Assembly (NCBI GenBank): GCA_965372465.1 | Contig: CBDVCK010000072.1 | Span: 1 to 13,374, forward strand | Source: GCA-020348445 sp965372465 | GTDB lineage: Archaea; Thermoplasmatota; Thermoplasmata; GCA-020350865 | Length of the DNA stretch: 13,374 nt | Direction of reading: 5' to 3' | In this document: positions 5,875 through 12,780 of the stretch, one piece after another | Position numbering within the stretch: position 1 is the first letter of the stretch | Layout of the letters: each line of letters opens with the position of its first letter | Program-made: the position numbers and the translations under genes | Notes under the pieces: model-generated | What the model saw: only the letters and a program-made list of their open reading frames with translations | Databases searched by the model: none | What the model was told of the DNA's origin: nothing

Positions 5875-7641
5875 AAACAATTTTTCCAATTCATCTTTTG
5901 ACATTGAAAGGATAGAAGGTCTTCCATGGGGGCAGGCGTAAGCATTTTTCGTCCTGTAAAGGCTCTCCATTAGATTCTTCATCTGGGCAAGTGAAAGCTC
6001 ATCCCCCCCACGAATCGCACTGTGACAGGCCAAAATTGCCATGGCCTTCTTTCTGATCTCGTCCTCATGTGTGGTCTTTCCAATAAGTAGAAGATCATCG
6101 ATTATATCGTATACTATTTTTTCACTCTCAGAAGCGCTAAATACCACAGGAACCGCCCTTATCTGGTATGTGTTTCCGCCAAAGGGCTCCATTCGAAAAC
6201 CAAGGGATTCAAGGATATCATTGTTCTTTACCACAAATTCTTTTTGTTTTGGAGTAAGCTCCACAGTTAAAGGGGAGAGCAGTTCCTGTCTTTTTTTTGT
6301 GTCTTCTTCTTGAATTTGTGCAAGCCTTTCAAAAAGAACCCGTTCGGAGGCTGCATGCTGATCTATTATCAGTATGTTCTCTCCGCTTTGAGCGATAATG
6401 TAGGTGTTGAGAATCTGGCCGATCAGAGTCATTTTCGGTAAATGGGTTGTTTTTTCATCAAAGGAAGGCTCAGGATAAATATCCAGTTCCAAACCCTTGT
6501 GAAATTCATCAATATTCACCTGTCTTTGGGCTTCGATTACAGGGCTCATTTCTTTTAATGCCGCCCCCTCTTCAAGTTTGGATAGAGCGAATGATTCGAT
6601 TCCCGGACTTTCCAACTTTACACTATCCACCTGGGGAACAAGGGATTGAGTCTCGAGTGCATTTTTTATTGCAGCAACAAAGGAATCGTAGACCTTTTTC
6701 TCGTCTTCAAACCTTATTTCCAGTTTTGACGGATGCACGTTCACATCGATTTTCCTGGGAGAAATTTCCATTGAAATTACGGCAACAGGGTACCGATTCT
6801 TCATGATCAGGTTGTGGTAACCTTCCAGAATTGCGGAGTTGAGCAGCTTTGAAGTGATGTAGCGTTTGTTCACAAAAACAGAGATATACCAGGATGATTT
6901 TCGGGTTTGCCCGGGTTTTGAAATAGTACCTTTTATCTTCACATCATGATCTTCATATTCAAGTTTCAGCATATTGCGTGCGATTTCCTTTCCATAGATA
7001 AAAGCGATGTTGTCCACGTCGTTTGACGCCTTTGGAGTGTTTATGATCTCAGTGCCGTTATGCTCCAGTTTGAAGTATATCTCAGGATGGATTAGGGCCT
7101 GCCGCGTCACAATGTCCGTAATTTTGGCCAATTCAACTCTCTGGCTCTTGAGGTACTTTCGTCTTGCCGGGGTGTTGTAGAAGATATCCTTTACGATTAT
7201 GGTTGTTCCTTCTTTTACCGCCGCATCCCTGATGTGTCTGATCTTTCCCCCTTCTATGCAAATCTCGCATCCGGCCTTTGCCTTGGTATTACGCGGTTTG
7301 GAGCGCAACGTGGCCTTGGATACGGCTGCGATGCTTGCCAGAGCCTCGCCTCGAAAGCCCAAGGAAGTTATGGATTCCAAATCCCTGAGTGTTGCTATCT
7401 TGCTTGTGGAATGACGAAAAAATGCACATTCGCAGTCCTCTTTTTCCATTCCTTCCCCGTCATCGATTACCGTGATTCCTTTTTTCCCCCCGTCCTCGAT
7501 TAGAATCCTGATTTGGGATGCTTTGGCGTCAATTGAGTTTTCTAAAAGCTCTTTTACAACAGAGGCAGGTCTTTCAATGACCTCTCCTGCAGCAATTTGG
7601 CTTATCACCTTATCTGATAGAACCTTTATCTTGCCCCCCAT
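5863..7641 (-). CDS. mutL: DNA mismatch repair protein MutL with endonuclease motif
   Basis: A 592-residue MutL, the ATPase that couples mismatch recognition by MutS to strand incision. The N-terminal GHKL ATPase has catalytic E31 and Mg-binding N35 (KELLENSIDA), DDGEG (60-64), HSTSK (77-81) and GFRGEAL (95-101), then the NVHPSKLEIRF segment (301-311). A variable linker (about 335-400) leads to the C-terminal dimerisation domain. That domain carries the endonuclease metal motif DQHAASERVLFE (427-438, matching DQHAxxExxxxE), ACHSAIRGGD (538-547) and CPHGRP (570-575). It is therefore a nicking-type MutL, unlike the E. coli protein. The ATG at 7641 follows a TATA-like element with a very short leader. 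No mutS is present in the window; a partner elsewhere in the genome is expected. Length and all motifs are intact. Confidence 0.97.
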   Translation of the reverse strand: MGGKIKVLSDKVISQIAAGEVIERPASVVKELLENSIDAKASQIRILIEDGGKKGITVIDDGEGMEKEDCECAFFRHSTSKIATLRDLESITSLGFRGEALASIAAVSKATLRSKPRNTKAKAGCEICIEGGKIRHIRDAAVKEGTTIIVKDIFYNTPARRKYLKSQRVELAKITDIVTRQALIHPEIYFKLEHNGTEIINTPKASNDVDNIAFIYGKEIARNMLKLEYEDHDVKIKGTISKPGQTRKSSWYISVFVNKRYITSKLLNSAILEGYHNLIMKNRYPVAVISMEISPRKIDVNVHPSKLEIRFEDEKKVYDSFVAAIKNALETQSLVPQVDSVKLESPGIESFALSKLEEGAALKEMSPVIEAQRQVNIDEFHKGLELDIYPEPSFDEKTTHLPKMTLIGQILNTYIIAQSGENILIIDQHAASERVLFERLAQIQEEDTKKRQELLSPLTVELTPKQKEFVVKNNDILESLGFRMEPFGGNTYQIRAVPVVFSASESEKIVYDIIDDLLLIGKTTHEDEIRKKAMAILACHSAIRGGDELSLAQMKNLMESLYRTKNAYACPHGRPSILSMSKDELEKLFKRK

Positions 7642-7670
7642 TTCAATCGTCTCTGAATGGGTTTCGGGCT

Positions 7671-7677
7671 ATTTATA
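7671..7677 (-). promoter_or_regulatory. TATA-box-like promoter element of mutL
   Basis: The minus strand reads GATTATAAATAGC, a good archaeal TATA-like element. Its centre is about 33 bases before the ATG at 7641, predicting a leader of only a few bases. It lies in the 84-base gap after the M42 peptidase gene, so mutL probably has its own promoter even though both genes face the same way. Confidence 0.55.
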
Positions 7678-7725
7678 ATCAAGGGCACAACCAGAAATAA
7701 ATTTTAAAATACATTCATGAAATAA

Positions 7726-8763
7726 TCACAAAAAAGTGGAATGCAGTAAAAACGCCTTTAAGAGCCGCCTGCAGTTCTTAACATCCTGAAGATTTGCAAT
7801 AGAGATTGTGGAATGGGGATTGCGCAGGGGTACGCCAACAGCTGTAGCAGGTAATCCTCCTTTGCTAATCGAGAGTGAAAGCGCATCTGTGGTGCCAAGG
7901 TCACTGACCTCCAGCTGATAGGGGATTCGTCTTTTTCTAGCAAGGTCAATCAATGAATCAACAAGGTCACGATTGGCAATAAGATCGCTGTCCTTTACAG
8001 TTATGACCGGCCCTGCTCCCAGCCTTATTCCAGAGTCCGAGGTATCTGTGGCAAAGGATATATCCACTGCAATACCGCATGTGGCATCGATTTTGTACAT
8101 GGAGGTCTTGGCACCGTACATCCCTATTTCCTCTTGTGCAGTGAACACATAATAGATATCAGATAAGGGATTCTTGACTTCATTTGCCAGTTGAATCAAC
8201 GTGACACAGCCCAGCCTGTCATCCAGAGCCTTTCCAGAGATCATATTACTGTTGCCGAGCCTACCTAATTTTCTTTCCGGTACTATGTAGGTTCCTATTC
8301 CGATTCCCATTTTTTCCAGATCATCTTTATTGACTCCGCAGTCCACATAAAGCTCGGCTTCATCAGGAAAACTCTCGGCCTCATCCCCGATATGCAGTTT
8401 CTTATGGGTTATGACCCCGTGAATCTCCTTTTTAGTACCCAGGATATGTGCCTTCTGACCAAGAAGGGTCTGCTTGCTCAATACTCCCAACCTTGAAAAT
8501 AAGATATGACCCTGCTTGTCAATCTCCCTTGCCATAAGACCGATTTCATCCATGTGGGCAGCCAGTATCACAGCGGAATCCTTATTCTCACCATTCTTCT
8601 TGCATATCAGGTTACCCATCTTGTCAGTGGTGATCTTATCCACGAAAGGTTCGATATGACCCTGAATTATATCTCTTACCGGTCCTTCATTGCCGCTTAC
8701 ACCAAAAGCATCGGACAGCTCCTTGATAAGATCGTAAGTATTTTTTAAGGTCGTGCTCCCCAC
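7726..8763 (-). CDS. M42-family metallo-aminopeptidase (TET/FrvX type)
   Basis: Cytosolic dinuclear-metal aminopeptidase of family M42, whose archaeal members form dodecameric tetrahedral (TET) particles that trim peptides released by the proteasome. From the GTG at 8763 the protein is 345 residues, matching the family. Metal and catalytic residues line up as H70 (AAHMDEIG), D181/D182 (KALDDRLG), the catalytic and metal glutamates E211-E212 (TAQEEIG), D234 (AVDIS) and H317 (NPHSTI). The frame is open further upstream to a TTG at 8856, but the extra 31 residues do not resemble the family and run across a TATA-like element. I therefore prefer the GTG, directly before the usual N-terminal YDLIKELSDAFGVSG. 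A GAGGTG stretch overlaps the start codon. It is divergent from the GAF-domain gene. Confidence 0.93.
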   Translation of the reverse strand: MGSTTLKNTYDLIKELSDAFGVSGNEGPVRDIIQGHIEPFVDKITTDKMGNLICKKNGENKDSAVILAAHMDEIGLMAREIDKQGHILFSRLGVLSKQTLLGQKAHILGTKKEIHGVITHKKLHIGDEAESFPDEAELYVDCGVNKDDLEKMGIGIGTYIVPERKLGRLGNSNMISGKALDDRLGCVTLIQLANEVKNPLSDIYYVFTAQEEIGMYGAKTSMYKIDATCGIAVDISFATDTSDSGIRLGAGPVITVKDSDLIANRDLVDSLIDLARKRRIPYQLEVSDLGTTDALSLSISKGGLPATAVGVPLRNPHSTISIANLQDVKNCRRLLKAFLLHSTFL

Positions 8764-8803
8764 CTCTTGTGGTTCTTTATCGTGGATATATGTCAATGTT
8801 GTT

Positions 8804-8811
8804 AATATAAA
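8804..8811 (-). promoter_or_regulatory. TATA-box-like promoter element of the M42 peptidase gene
   Basis: The minus strand reads GAATTTATATTAAC. Transcription would begin near 8781, giving a leader of about 18 bases before the GTG at 8763. This element helps decide the start, because a start at 8856 would lie upstream of it. A second TATA-like run, CTATAAAATATGG at about 8861-8873 (minus), could be an additional promoter. Confidence 0.5.
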
Positions 8812-8883
8812 TTCTGGTCTGAAACTTTTGTTAAATAACCCGTTAAATCGGCTCAAATTCCATATTTTATAGCTTTTAGCACG

Positions 8884-8892
8884 AATTTATAC
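8884..8892 (+). promoter_or_regulatory. TATA-box-like promoter element of the GAF-domain gene
   Basis: GAATTTATACT is centred about 22 bases before the ATG at 8910. That would place the transcription start at or just inside the first codon, or give a leader of about 35 bases if translation starts at the internal ATG at 8949, which has a weak GGAAG before it. Confidence 0.45.
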
Positions 8893-8909
8893 TAAAAAGT
8901 GCTTAATCT

Positions 8910-9407
8910 ATGAGAAACAATATAAATATCCCTTCTAATTACGGAAGCATGGATGAATTATCAGAAAAGAGGTTCGATTCGGGTGAAATCCTAAATAAAG
9001 TCCTTGAAGCAGTTGAAAGAGATGAAGACATCATGAAAAAAACTGTGGAGATATTAAAGGAGGTTTCGCATTACATGTGGGTGGGGATATATCTAATCGA
9101 AGGAGAAGATCTGGTTTTGAAACATTACCTCGGAAGACCCACTGAACACACCAGAATCAAGGTTGGCCAGGGAATATGCGGTGCCGCAGTGGTTGACGAA
9201 AACACGATAATAGTTCCTGATGTTAGCTCCGATGAGCGTTACCTTGCATGCAGCGCAGAGACCAAATCTGAGATTGTTGTGCCCATATGGTCCCAGGGTA
9301 TGATCATTGGTGAGATAGATATAGACAGCGATTTACCTTGCGCTTTTGATTCCGAGGATCAACGCATGCTGGAACAGATTGCCAATGCCATAGCCGATTT
9401 TTTATAG
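8910..9407 (+). CDS. GAF-domain protein related to free methionine-(R)-sulfoxide reductase
   Basis: A 165-residue single GAF-domain protein of the fRMsr (YebR/YtsP) group, which reduces free methionine-R-sulfoxide. Family features are HYMWVGIYLI (54-63), RIKVGQGICGAAV (82-94), TIIVPDVSSDERYLACSAETKSEIVVPI (99-126, given here as a span) and IIGEIDIDS followed by FDSEDQRMLEQIA. Two of the three cysteines of the E. coli enzyme are present at identical spacing (C90 and C114, equivalent to C94 and C118). The third, equivalent to C84, is H80. A two-cysteine redox mechanism is still possible, but a sensory GAF role cannot be excluded. Translation may begin at 8910 (near-leaderless) or at the ATG at 8949; residues 1-13 are not part of the domain. 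It is divergent from the M42 peptidase gene and converges on the membrane-protein gene, with T tracts after the stop. Confidence 0.85.
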   Translation: MRNNINIPSNYGSMDELSEKRFDSGEILNKVLEAVERDEDIMKKTVEILKEVSHYMWVGIYLIEGEDLVLKHYLGRPTEHTRIKVGQGICGAAVVDENTIIVPDVSSDERYLACSAETKSEIVVPIWSQGMIIGEIDIDSDLPCAFDSEDQRMLEQIANAIADFL

Positions 9408-9445
9408 GATGATTTCTTATCTGTTTTTCACCACTATATTTTTAT
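9408..9445 (+). terminator. T-rich terminator region after the GAF-domain gene
   Basis: Short convergent gap with T tracts on the plus strand (TTTTT at 9424-9428 and TTTTT at 9439-9443, the second with one flanking A/T run). This fits archaeal U-tract termination of the GAF-domain transcript. No comparable T tract is seen for the opposing membrane-protein transcript. Confidence 0.4.
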
Positions 9446-10798
9446 TCATAACCTATCAAAGGATTGGATAGGCCTTGGTCTCAGAGGTTTGGTTTCTTCT
9501 ATCGGTTCGTTTAGGGGGGTGATATCGGGCTCCTCTTCTGTCTCTTTTTGTGTTTTTATCTTTTCATCCGCAGCCAAGGCCCTGGTTACTAGAGACGGTA
9601 GTTTCTTTTTTAGGGAGCCGAGTTTAGCCTTACTTTCAGAATCATCCTCGTATAGGGGTTTTCCCTTGTTCTCGTATATCAGAGCATCTCTTTTTTCTTT
9701 GGTCCTTGAATTTGATACTTTATTTAAATCGTTTAGTTTCATGGATGTTTTATTGACATCGCGTCTGTACCTAGTTGATTTCTTTTTCTTGTTGATATCC
9801 TTATTAAGATCCTTCCAGGAGTCAATCATGGATTCTTCGGAAATGTCACAATGGGAAACACCCCATTCATCATCACGGGGCTTTCGCTTTCCTGCTTTCT
9901 TTGGCTTTACAGGCTTCGGAATGTCATATGATATCAGATCATCCTCGTATGAATCATTTCCAAGATATTCCTCCAGATGGGGAGGTGTATCTTCATAGCC
10001 ATAGGCAGGTTCCGGTTGATATGCCATATCTTGCGTGTAATCCATGTATGGCTGGTTAGTGGATGTCGAAGCCGGAAGCCTTTTTAAATCCTCAAAACCC
10101 ATCATACCCGGCTCGGGGTGCGCTCTTGCAATCATGTTTCTTCCTCCTCCGCTTATGGCTCCTATACTCCACATCACCCTCTCGGTAACCATGTCCGCAA
10201 GTTTACTCAAACCCGCACCCGGGAATTTACCCATGAAACCGTCAAGGAAATGGGGACTTCCCGTTGCCTTTGCGATTTCCTTGCTGTTCATATCGGCCAT
10301 CATTCCTCCTATGTATCCGAAAATCACGATTATGAAAAAGCCGTTGCCGTTCATTCCCGCGGCTACACCAAGGCTGCTGTACATTCCTGATAGATATGAT
10401 GCTGCGTGAGGGGAAAGTGATTGAAAACCGCCTACTATGGCATTTGGAATGCCAACCAAGGCTCCCAGAAACGGTAGAACCCCTGCATCAAATCCTATTA
10501 ATAGAAGCAGTATGATGCTTACAGGGATCAATGCCACAAATACTCCTTTTGTGGGAGAGCCAGCTCTTCTTCCTCCTATATATCCTGCAAGCATGGGACC
10601 GAAAAGGGGAAGCCACCAGAGCATGCACGATAAGATAAAAACATACCACATGCCCATAAGTAGGTTATGTTCCCCAAGTTTGGAGAAGAAACCTTCTTCT
10701 TGATAATCTGGTCCGTTTACAGAATAGAGTCCATTTGTCATGAGTCTGTTAGTTGTGTTATCATCGAATACATCGTCATACTTCTTTCGTCTGAACAT
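9446..10798 (-). CDS. Hypothetical multi-pass membrane protein with long charged C-terminal tail
   Basis: I do not recognise a named family. From the ATG at 10798 the protein has 450 residues. Residues 1-45 are polar. Residues 46-170 are strongly hydrophobic, with about four membrane segments (near 47-74, 85-103, 106-125 and 152-168). The hydrophobic part contains glycine-rich motifs AGYIGGRRAGSPTKG and FGYIGGMMADM. An amphipathic glycine/methionine-rich stretch (187-245) follows, then roughly 200 residues of low-complexity, highly charged and probably disordered sequence rich in K, E, D and Y (250-450). The frame extends upstream to a TTG at 10855, but that would precede the predicted transcription start near 10840, so the ATG at 10798 is preferred, with a roughly 40-base leader holding an inverted repeat. 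It is divergent from a small zinc-ribbon gene with a shared palindrome. A scaffold or sensor role is only speculation. Confidence 0.8.
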   Translation of the reverse strand: MFRRKKYDDVFDDNTTNRLMTNGLYSVNGPDYQEEGFFSKLGEHNLLMGMWYVFILSCMLWWLPLFGPMLAGYIGGRRAGSPTKGVFVALIPVSIILLLLIGFDAGVLPFLGALVGIPNAIVGGFQSLSPHAASYLSGMYSSLGVAAGMNGNGFFIIVIFGYIGGMMADMNSKEIAKATGSPHFLDGFMGKFPGAGLSKLADMVTERVMWSIGAISGGGRNMIARAHPEPGMMGFEDLKRLPASTSTNQPYMDYTQDMAYQPEPAYGYEDTPPHLEEYLGNDSYEDDLISYDIPKPVKPKKAGKRKPRDDEWGVSHCDISEESMIDSWKDLNKDINKKKKSTRYRRDVNKTSMKLNDLNKVSNSRTKEKRDALIYENKGKPLYEDDSESKAKLGSLKKKLPSLVTRALAADEKIKTQKETEEEPDITPLNEPIEETKPLRPRPIQSFDRL

Positions 10799-10820
10799 GT
10801 TATCCCATCCCAGGATGTTA

Positions 10821-10839
10821 TCTGACGAATTGTCAGACA
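10821..10839 (-). promoter_or_regulatory. Inverted repeat in the membrane-protein leader, containing TGTCAGACA
   Basis: TCTGAC-GAATT-GTCAGA (10821-10837) is a perfect six-base inverted repeat with a five-base centre. Its right arm extends into TGTCAGACA (10831-10839), itself a TGTC-N-GACA palindrome. It lies right at the predicted transcription start of the membrane-protein gene. The same TGTCAGACA occurs at the start of the divergent gene, so a common repressor site is plausible. In RNA the larger repeat could also form a leader hairpin. Confidence 0.45.
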
Positions 10840-10861
10840 GATAGCATATATGCAATTAATC

Positions 10862-10870
10862 CTATATATA
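10862..10870 (-). promoter_or_regulatory. TATA-box-like promoter element of the membrane-protein gene
   Basis: The minus strand reads TATATATAGGATT, a canonical TATA-like element. It predicts transcription from about 10840, at the edge of the TGTCAGACA site. The resulting leader of about 40 bases is longer than at most other promoters in the window. Confidence 0.55.
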
Positions 10871-10910
10871 TCTTTCGTTCCTCGGAAGATATCGGGTTTC
10901 ATACGAAATC

Positions 10911-10920
10911 TTTATATACT
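10911..10920 (+). promoter_or_regulatory. TATA-box-like promoter element of the zinc-ribbon gene
   Basis: TTTATATACT is a canonical archaeal TATA-like element. It predicts transcription from about 10941, inside the second TGTCAGACA copy, and gives a leader of about 35-40 bases. Confidence 0.6.
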
Positions 10921-10935
10921 GCTAAATGTATGTGG

Positions 10936-10952
10936 TGTCAGACAAAACGTCT
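10936..10952 (+). promoter_or_regulatory. Second TGTCAGACA site at the zinc-ribbon gene start
   Basis: TGTCAGACA (10936-10944) repeats exactly the 9-mer at 10831-10839. It continues as AGAC-AAAAC-GTCT (10940-10952), a four-base inverted repeat. It sits across the predicted transcription start of the zinc-ribbon gene. Identical sites at the start points of two divergent genes suggest one regulator acting on both, possibly the zinc-ribbon protein or another factor not in the window. Confidence 0.45.
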
Positions 10953-10975
10953 AACAAATCCGTATTAACGGAGGG

Positions 10976-11143
10976 ATGCACTTGAAAGTGATATGCAGAG
11001 TATGTCAAAAGAAAACGATCTACAATTCCACCCTAGGGGTGTACTACTGTCCGAACCACGGCTATGAGACCAAGTTTGAGGATGTACATGATTATATGGA
11101 AGAAATGGTTACGAACCTCGAGCAGATGAGGGTTTTGATCTGA
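10976..11143 (+). CDS. Small zinc-ribbon protein (55 aa), function unknown
   Basis: A short gene with a clear metal-site layout: IC-RV-C (C7, C10) and, after 14 residues, YYCPNHGYE (C25, H28), giving a CxxC...CxxH zinc ribbon or knuckle. A helical, acidic C-terminus (34-55) follows. The ribosome binding site GGAGGG (10970-10975) abuts the ATG at 10976, too close for normal use, but is ideally placed for a TTG at 10982 (six-base spacing) that would remove two residues. A GTG at 10988 is a third option. It has its own TATA-like element and a palindrome at the transcription start. The protein is too small to assign; a nucleic-acid-binding or regulatory role is inference from the zinc site and the divergent arrangement. 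Confidence 0.75.
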   Translation: MHLKVICRVCQKKTIYNSTLGVYYCPNHGYETKFEDVHDYMEEMVTNLEQMRVLI

Positions 11144-11190
11144 TCCTATTCGCAAAACCGATTCATAATTATTTGTACTTATATGATACT

Positions 11191-11199
11191 ATTTTATAT
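11191..11199 (+). promoter_or_regulatory. TATA-box-like promoter element of kae1
   Basis: ATTTTATAT is centred 25 bases before the ATG at 11220, and no Shine-Dalgarno sequence is present. The spacing predicts a leaderless transcript beginning at the kae1 start codon. The remainder of the 76-base gap after the zinc-ribbon gene is AT-rich and shows nothing else. Confidence 0.55.
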
Positions 11200-11219
11200 C
11201 CGAAGTTCTATCTTGAATC

Positions 11220-12200
11220 ATGCTCTGTCTTGGTATAGAAGGCACTGCTCATTCTGTAGGTGTAGGGATAGTGGATTCCCAATGCAATATCCTGGCCAAT
11301 GAAATCAAGATGTACCATCCCAAAAAAGGTGGAATACATCCAAGAGAAGCTGCCAATCATCATGCTGAACATGTGGTTCCATTGATGAGAGAGGCAAGCG
11401 GGAAGGCAGGCGTGGAATACAAGGATATTGGTCTGGTTGCGTTTTCCCAGGGCCCAGGTCTTGGACCGTGTCTTCGGACCGCAGCCACAGCTGCAAGGGC
11501 GTTTTCATTGTCCCTGGGTATACCAATAATCGGAGTCAATCACTGCGTTGCTCATCTGGAGATAGGAAGAAAAACCGAGAAATGTTCCAATCCTGTACTC
11601 CTCTATGTTTCAGGAGGAAACACACAGATCATTGCTTTCTCTAATGGTAAATATAGGGTGTTTGGAGAGACTCTGGATATTGGAATCGGAAACATGCTGG
11701 ATAAGTTCGGCAGGGAACTGGATTTGGGTTTTCCCTCGGGCGGCGAGATCGAGAGATTGGCTGAGCAAAGCGAGAACTTAATCGAACTGCCTTATTCAGT
11801 GAAAGGAATGGATGTATCGTTTTCTGGCATGCTCACAGCTGCAAAAAATTTATTTTTGAAAGATGCAATTAAAGAGGACCTGTGCAATTCCATCCAGGAA
11901 ACCGCCTTTGCAATGCTCACTGAAGTTACAGAGAGGGCCATGGCCCATACAGGTATTGAGGAAGTGCTTTTAGGAGGCGGGGTTGCCAGCAACAAAAGAC
12001 TGAGGGAGATGCTGAATATCATGGCCTCTGCCAGGGGTGCCAAATTTGCTGTGCCCCCTCAAAAACTGTGCATCGATAACGGAGCTATGATAGCCTGGAT
12101 GGGTTTAATCATGCATGAAGCAGGTGTGAAGATGGAAGTAGCGGAAACCGTGGTTTTACAGAAATTCAGAACCGATGAGGTTGAAGTCAGTTGGAGGTAG
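11220..12200 (+). CDS. kae1: tRNA N6-adenosine threonylcarbamoyltransferase Kae1 (KEOPS subunit)
   Basis: Catalytic subunit of the KEOPS complex, which transfers threonylcarbamoyl from TC-AMP to A37 of ANN-decoding tRNAs (t6A). The 326 residues cover the whole ASKHA-fold enzyme: IEGTAHSVGVGI near the N-terminus; metal ligands H108 and H112 in NHCVAHLE; the nucleotide-binding SGGNTQ (131-136); GETLDIGIGNMLDKFGRELDLGFPSGG (149-175, given as a span); GGGVASN (252-258); and the metal ligand D286 in CIDNGAMIAW. It ends with FRTDEVEVSWR, the usual last strand of the Kae1 domain, where some archaea continue directly into a fused Bud32 kinase. Here a stop codon follows, so Bud32 must be encoded separately. 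It is first in a three-gene cluster, with four bases to the acetyltransferase gene. Confidence 0.97.
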   Translation: MLCLGIEGTAHSVGVGIVDSQCNILANEIKMYHPKKGGIHPREAANHHAEHVVPLMREASGKAGVEYKDIGLVAFSQGPGLGPCLRTAATAARAFSLSLGIPIIGVNHCVAHLEIGRKTEKCSNPVLLYVSGGNTQIIAFSNGKYRVFGETLDIGIGNMLDKFGRELDLGFPSGGEIERLAEQSENLIELPYSVKGMDVSFSGMLTAAKNLFLKDAIKEDLCNSIQETAFAMLTEVTERAMAHTGIEEVLLGGGVASNKRLREMLNIMASARGAKFAVPPQKLCIDNGAMIAWMGLIMHEAGVKMEVAETVVLQKFRTDEVEVSWR

Positions 12201-12204
12201 AAAC

Positions 12205-12780
12205 ATGAACAAGGAGACAATAGTTGATCCCGAAAAGATACATTTTAAAACTGACAGATTGATTCTGAGGCCCTTGGATGAGGAGGATTCCGAAAGTATT
12301 TATCGGAATGTAAAGGAATACGATATTGCCCGCTGGACCATCAAAATCCCGCATCCTTACCCCCAAGACGGTGCAATCAAGTTCATCAAGGAATCCAAAG
12401 AAAACCTCCAAAACGGACACGAATTCCAGCTGGCGATCCTATTGAAAGATACTTCCGAGCTTGTGGGGGTCATGAGTTTTCTTAATGTGAACAGGGACCA
12501 CAAACATGCAGAGCTCGGTTATTGGGTTGGGAAAGGATTTTGGAATCAGGGGATTGCAACAGAAGCTGCCAAAAGAATAATGGAAATCGGATTTCATGAA
12601 TTGGACATGGAGAGGATCTATGCAAAGTGTTTTTACAATAATGACGCTTCCCGCCGGGTCCTTGAGAAGATCGGTATGGAGTATGAAGGCAGGTTTCGCT
12701 CCGAAATTCTCAAAGAGAACGAATTCAAGGACATGATCTACTATGCGGCAATCAAGGGGGAATGGGATAATCACGGATGA
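12205..12780 (+). CDS. GNAT-family N-acetyltransferase, RimJ/RimL type
   Basis: A 191-residue GNAT acetyltransferase that uses acetyl-CoA to acetylate an amine, in this subgroup often the N-terminus of a ribosomal protein. Visible features are TDRLILRPLDEEDSESIYR near the N-terminus, the strand LVGVMSFLNV, ELGYWVGKGFWNQGIATEA (the acetyl-CoA pyrophosphate-binding loop region) and RIYAKCFYNNDASRRVLEKIGM near the C-terminus. The frame is open from 12175, but the ATG at 12205 is preferred. GGAGGT (12192-12197) lies seven bases before it, and the protein then begins just before the family sequence. It follows kae1 by four bases and overlaps the next gene, so it is co-transcribed. The target is unknown; other small amines or antibiotics cannot be excluded. 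Confidence 0.92.
   Translation: MNKETIVDPEKIHFKTDRLILRPLDEEDSESIYRNVKEYDIARWTIKIPHPYPQDGAIKFIKESKENLQNGHEFQLAILLKDTSELVGVMSFLNVNRDHKHAELGYWVGKGFWNQGIATEAAKRIMEIGFHELDMERIYAKCFYNNDASRRVLEKIGMEYEGRFRSEILKENEFKDMIYYAAIKGEWDNHG

Noticed and set aside
8764..8856. N-terminal extension of the M42 peptidase to a TTG at 8856
   Set aside because: The extra 31 residues do not look like the family and run through the TATA-like element at 8804-8811; the GTG at 8763 gives a normal-length enzyme.
9489..9998. Plus-strand open frame of 169 codons opposite the tail of the membrane-protein gene
   Set aside because: It is rich in S and F, as expected from the complement of a K/E-rich coding tail, and has no ribosome site or recognisable motif. 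It is a shadow frame.
10799..10855. N-terminal extension of the membrane protein to a TTG at 10855
   Set aside because: The codons lie before or across the predicted transcription start and the inverted repeat; the ATG at 10798 is a better start.
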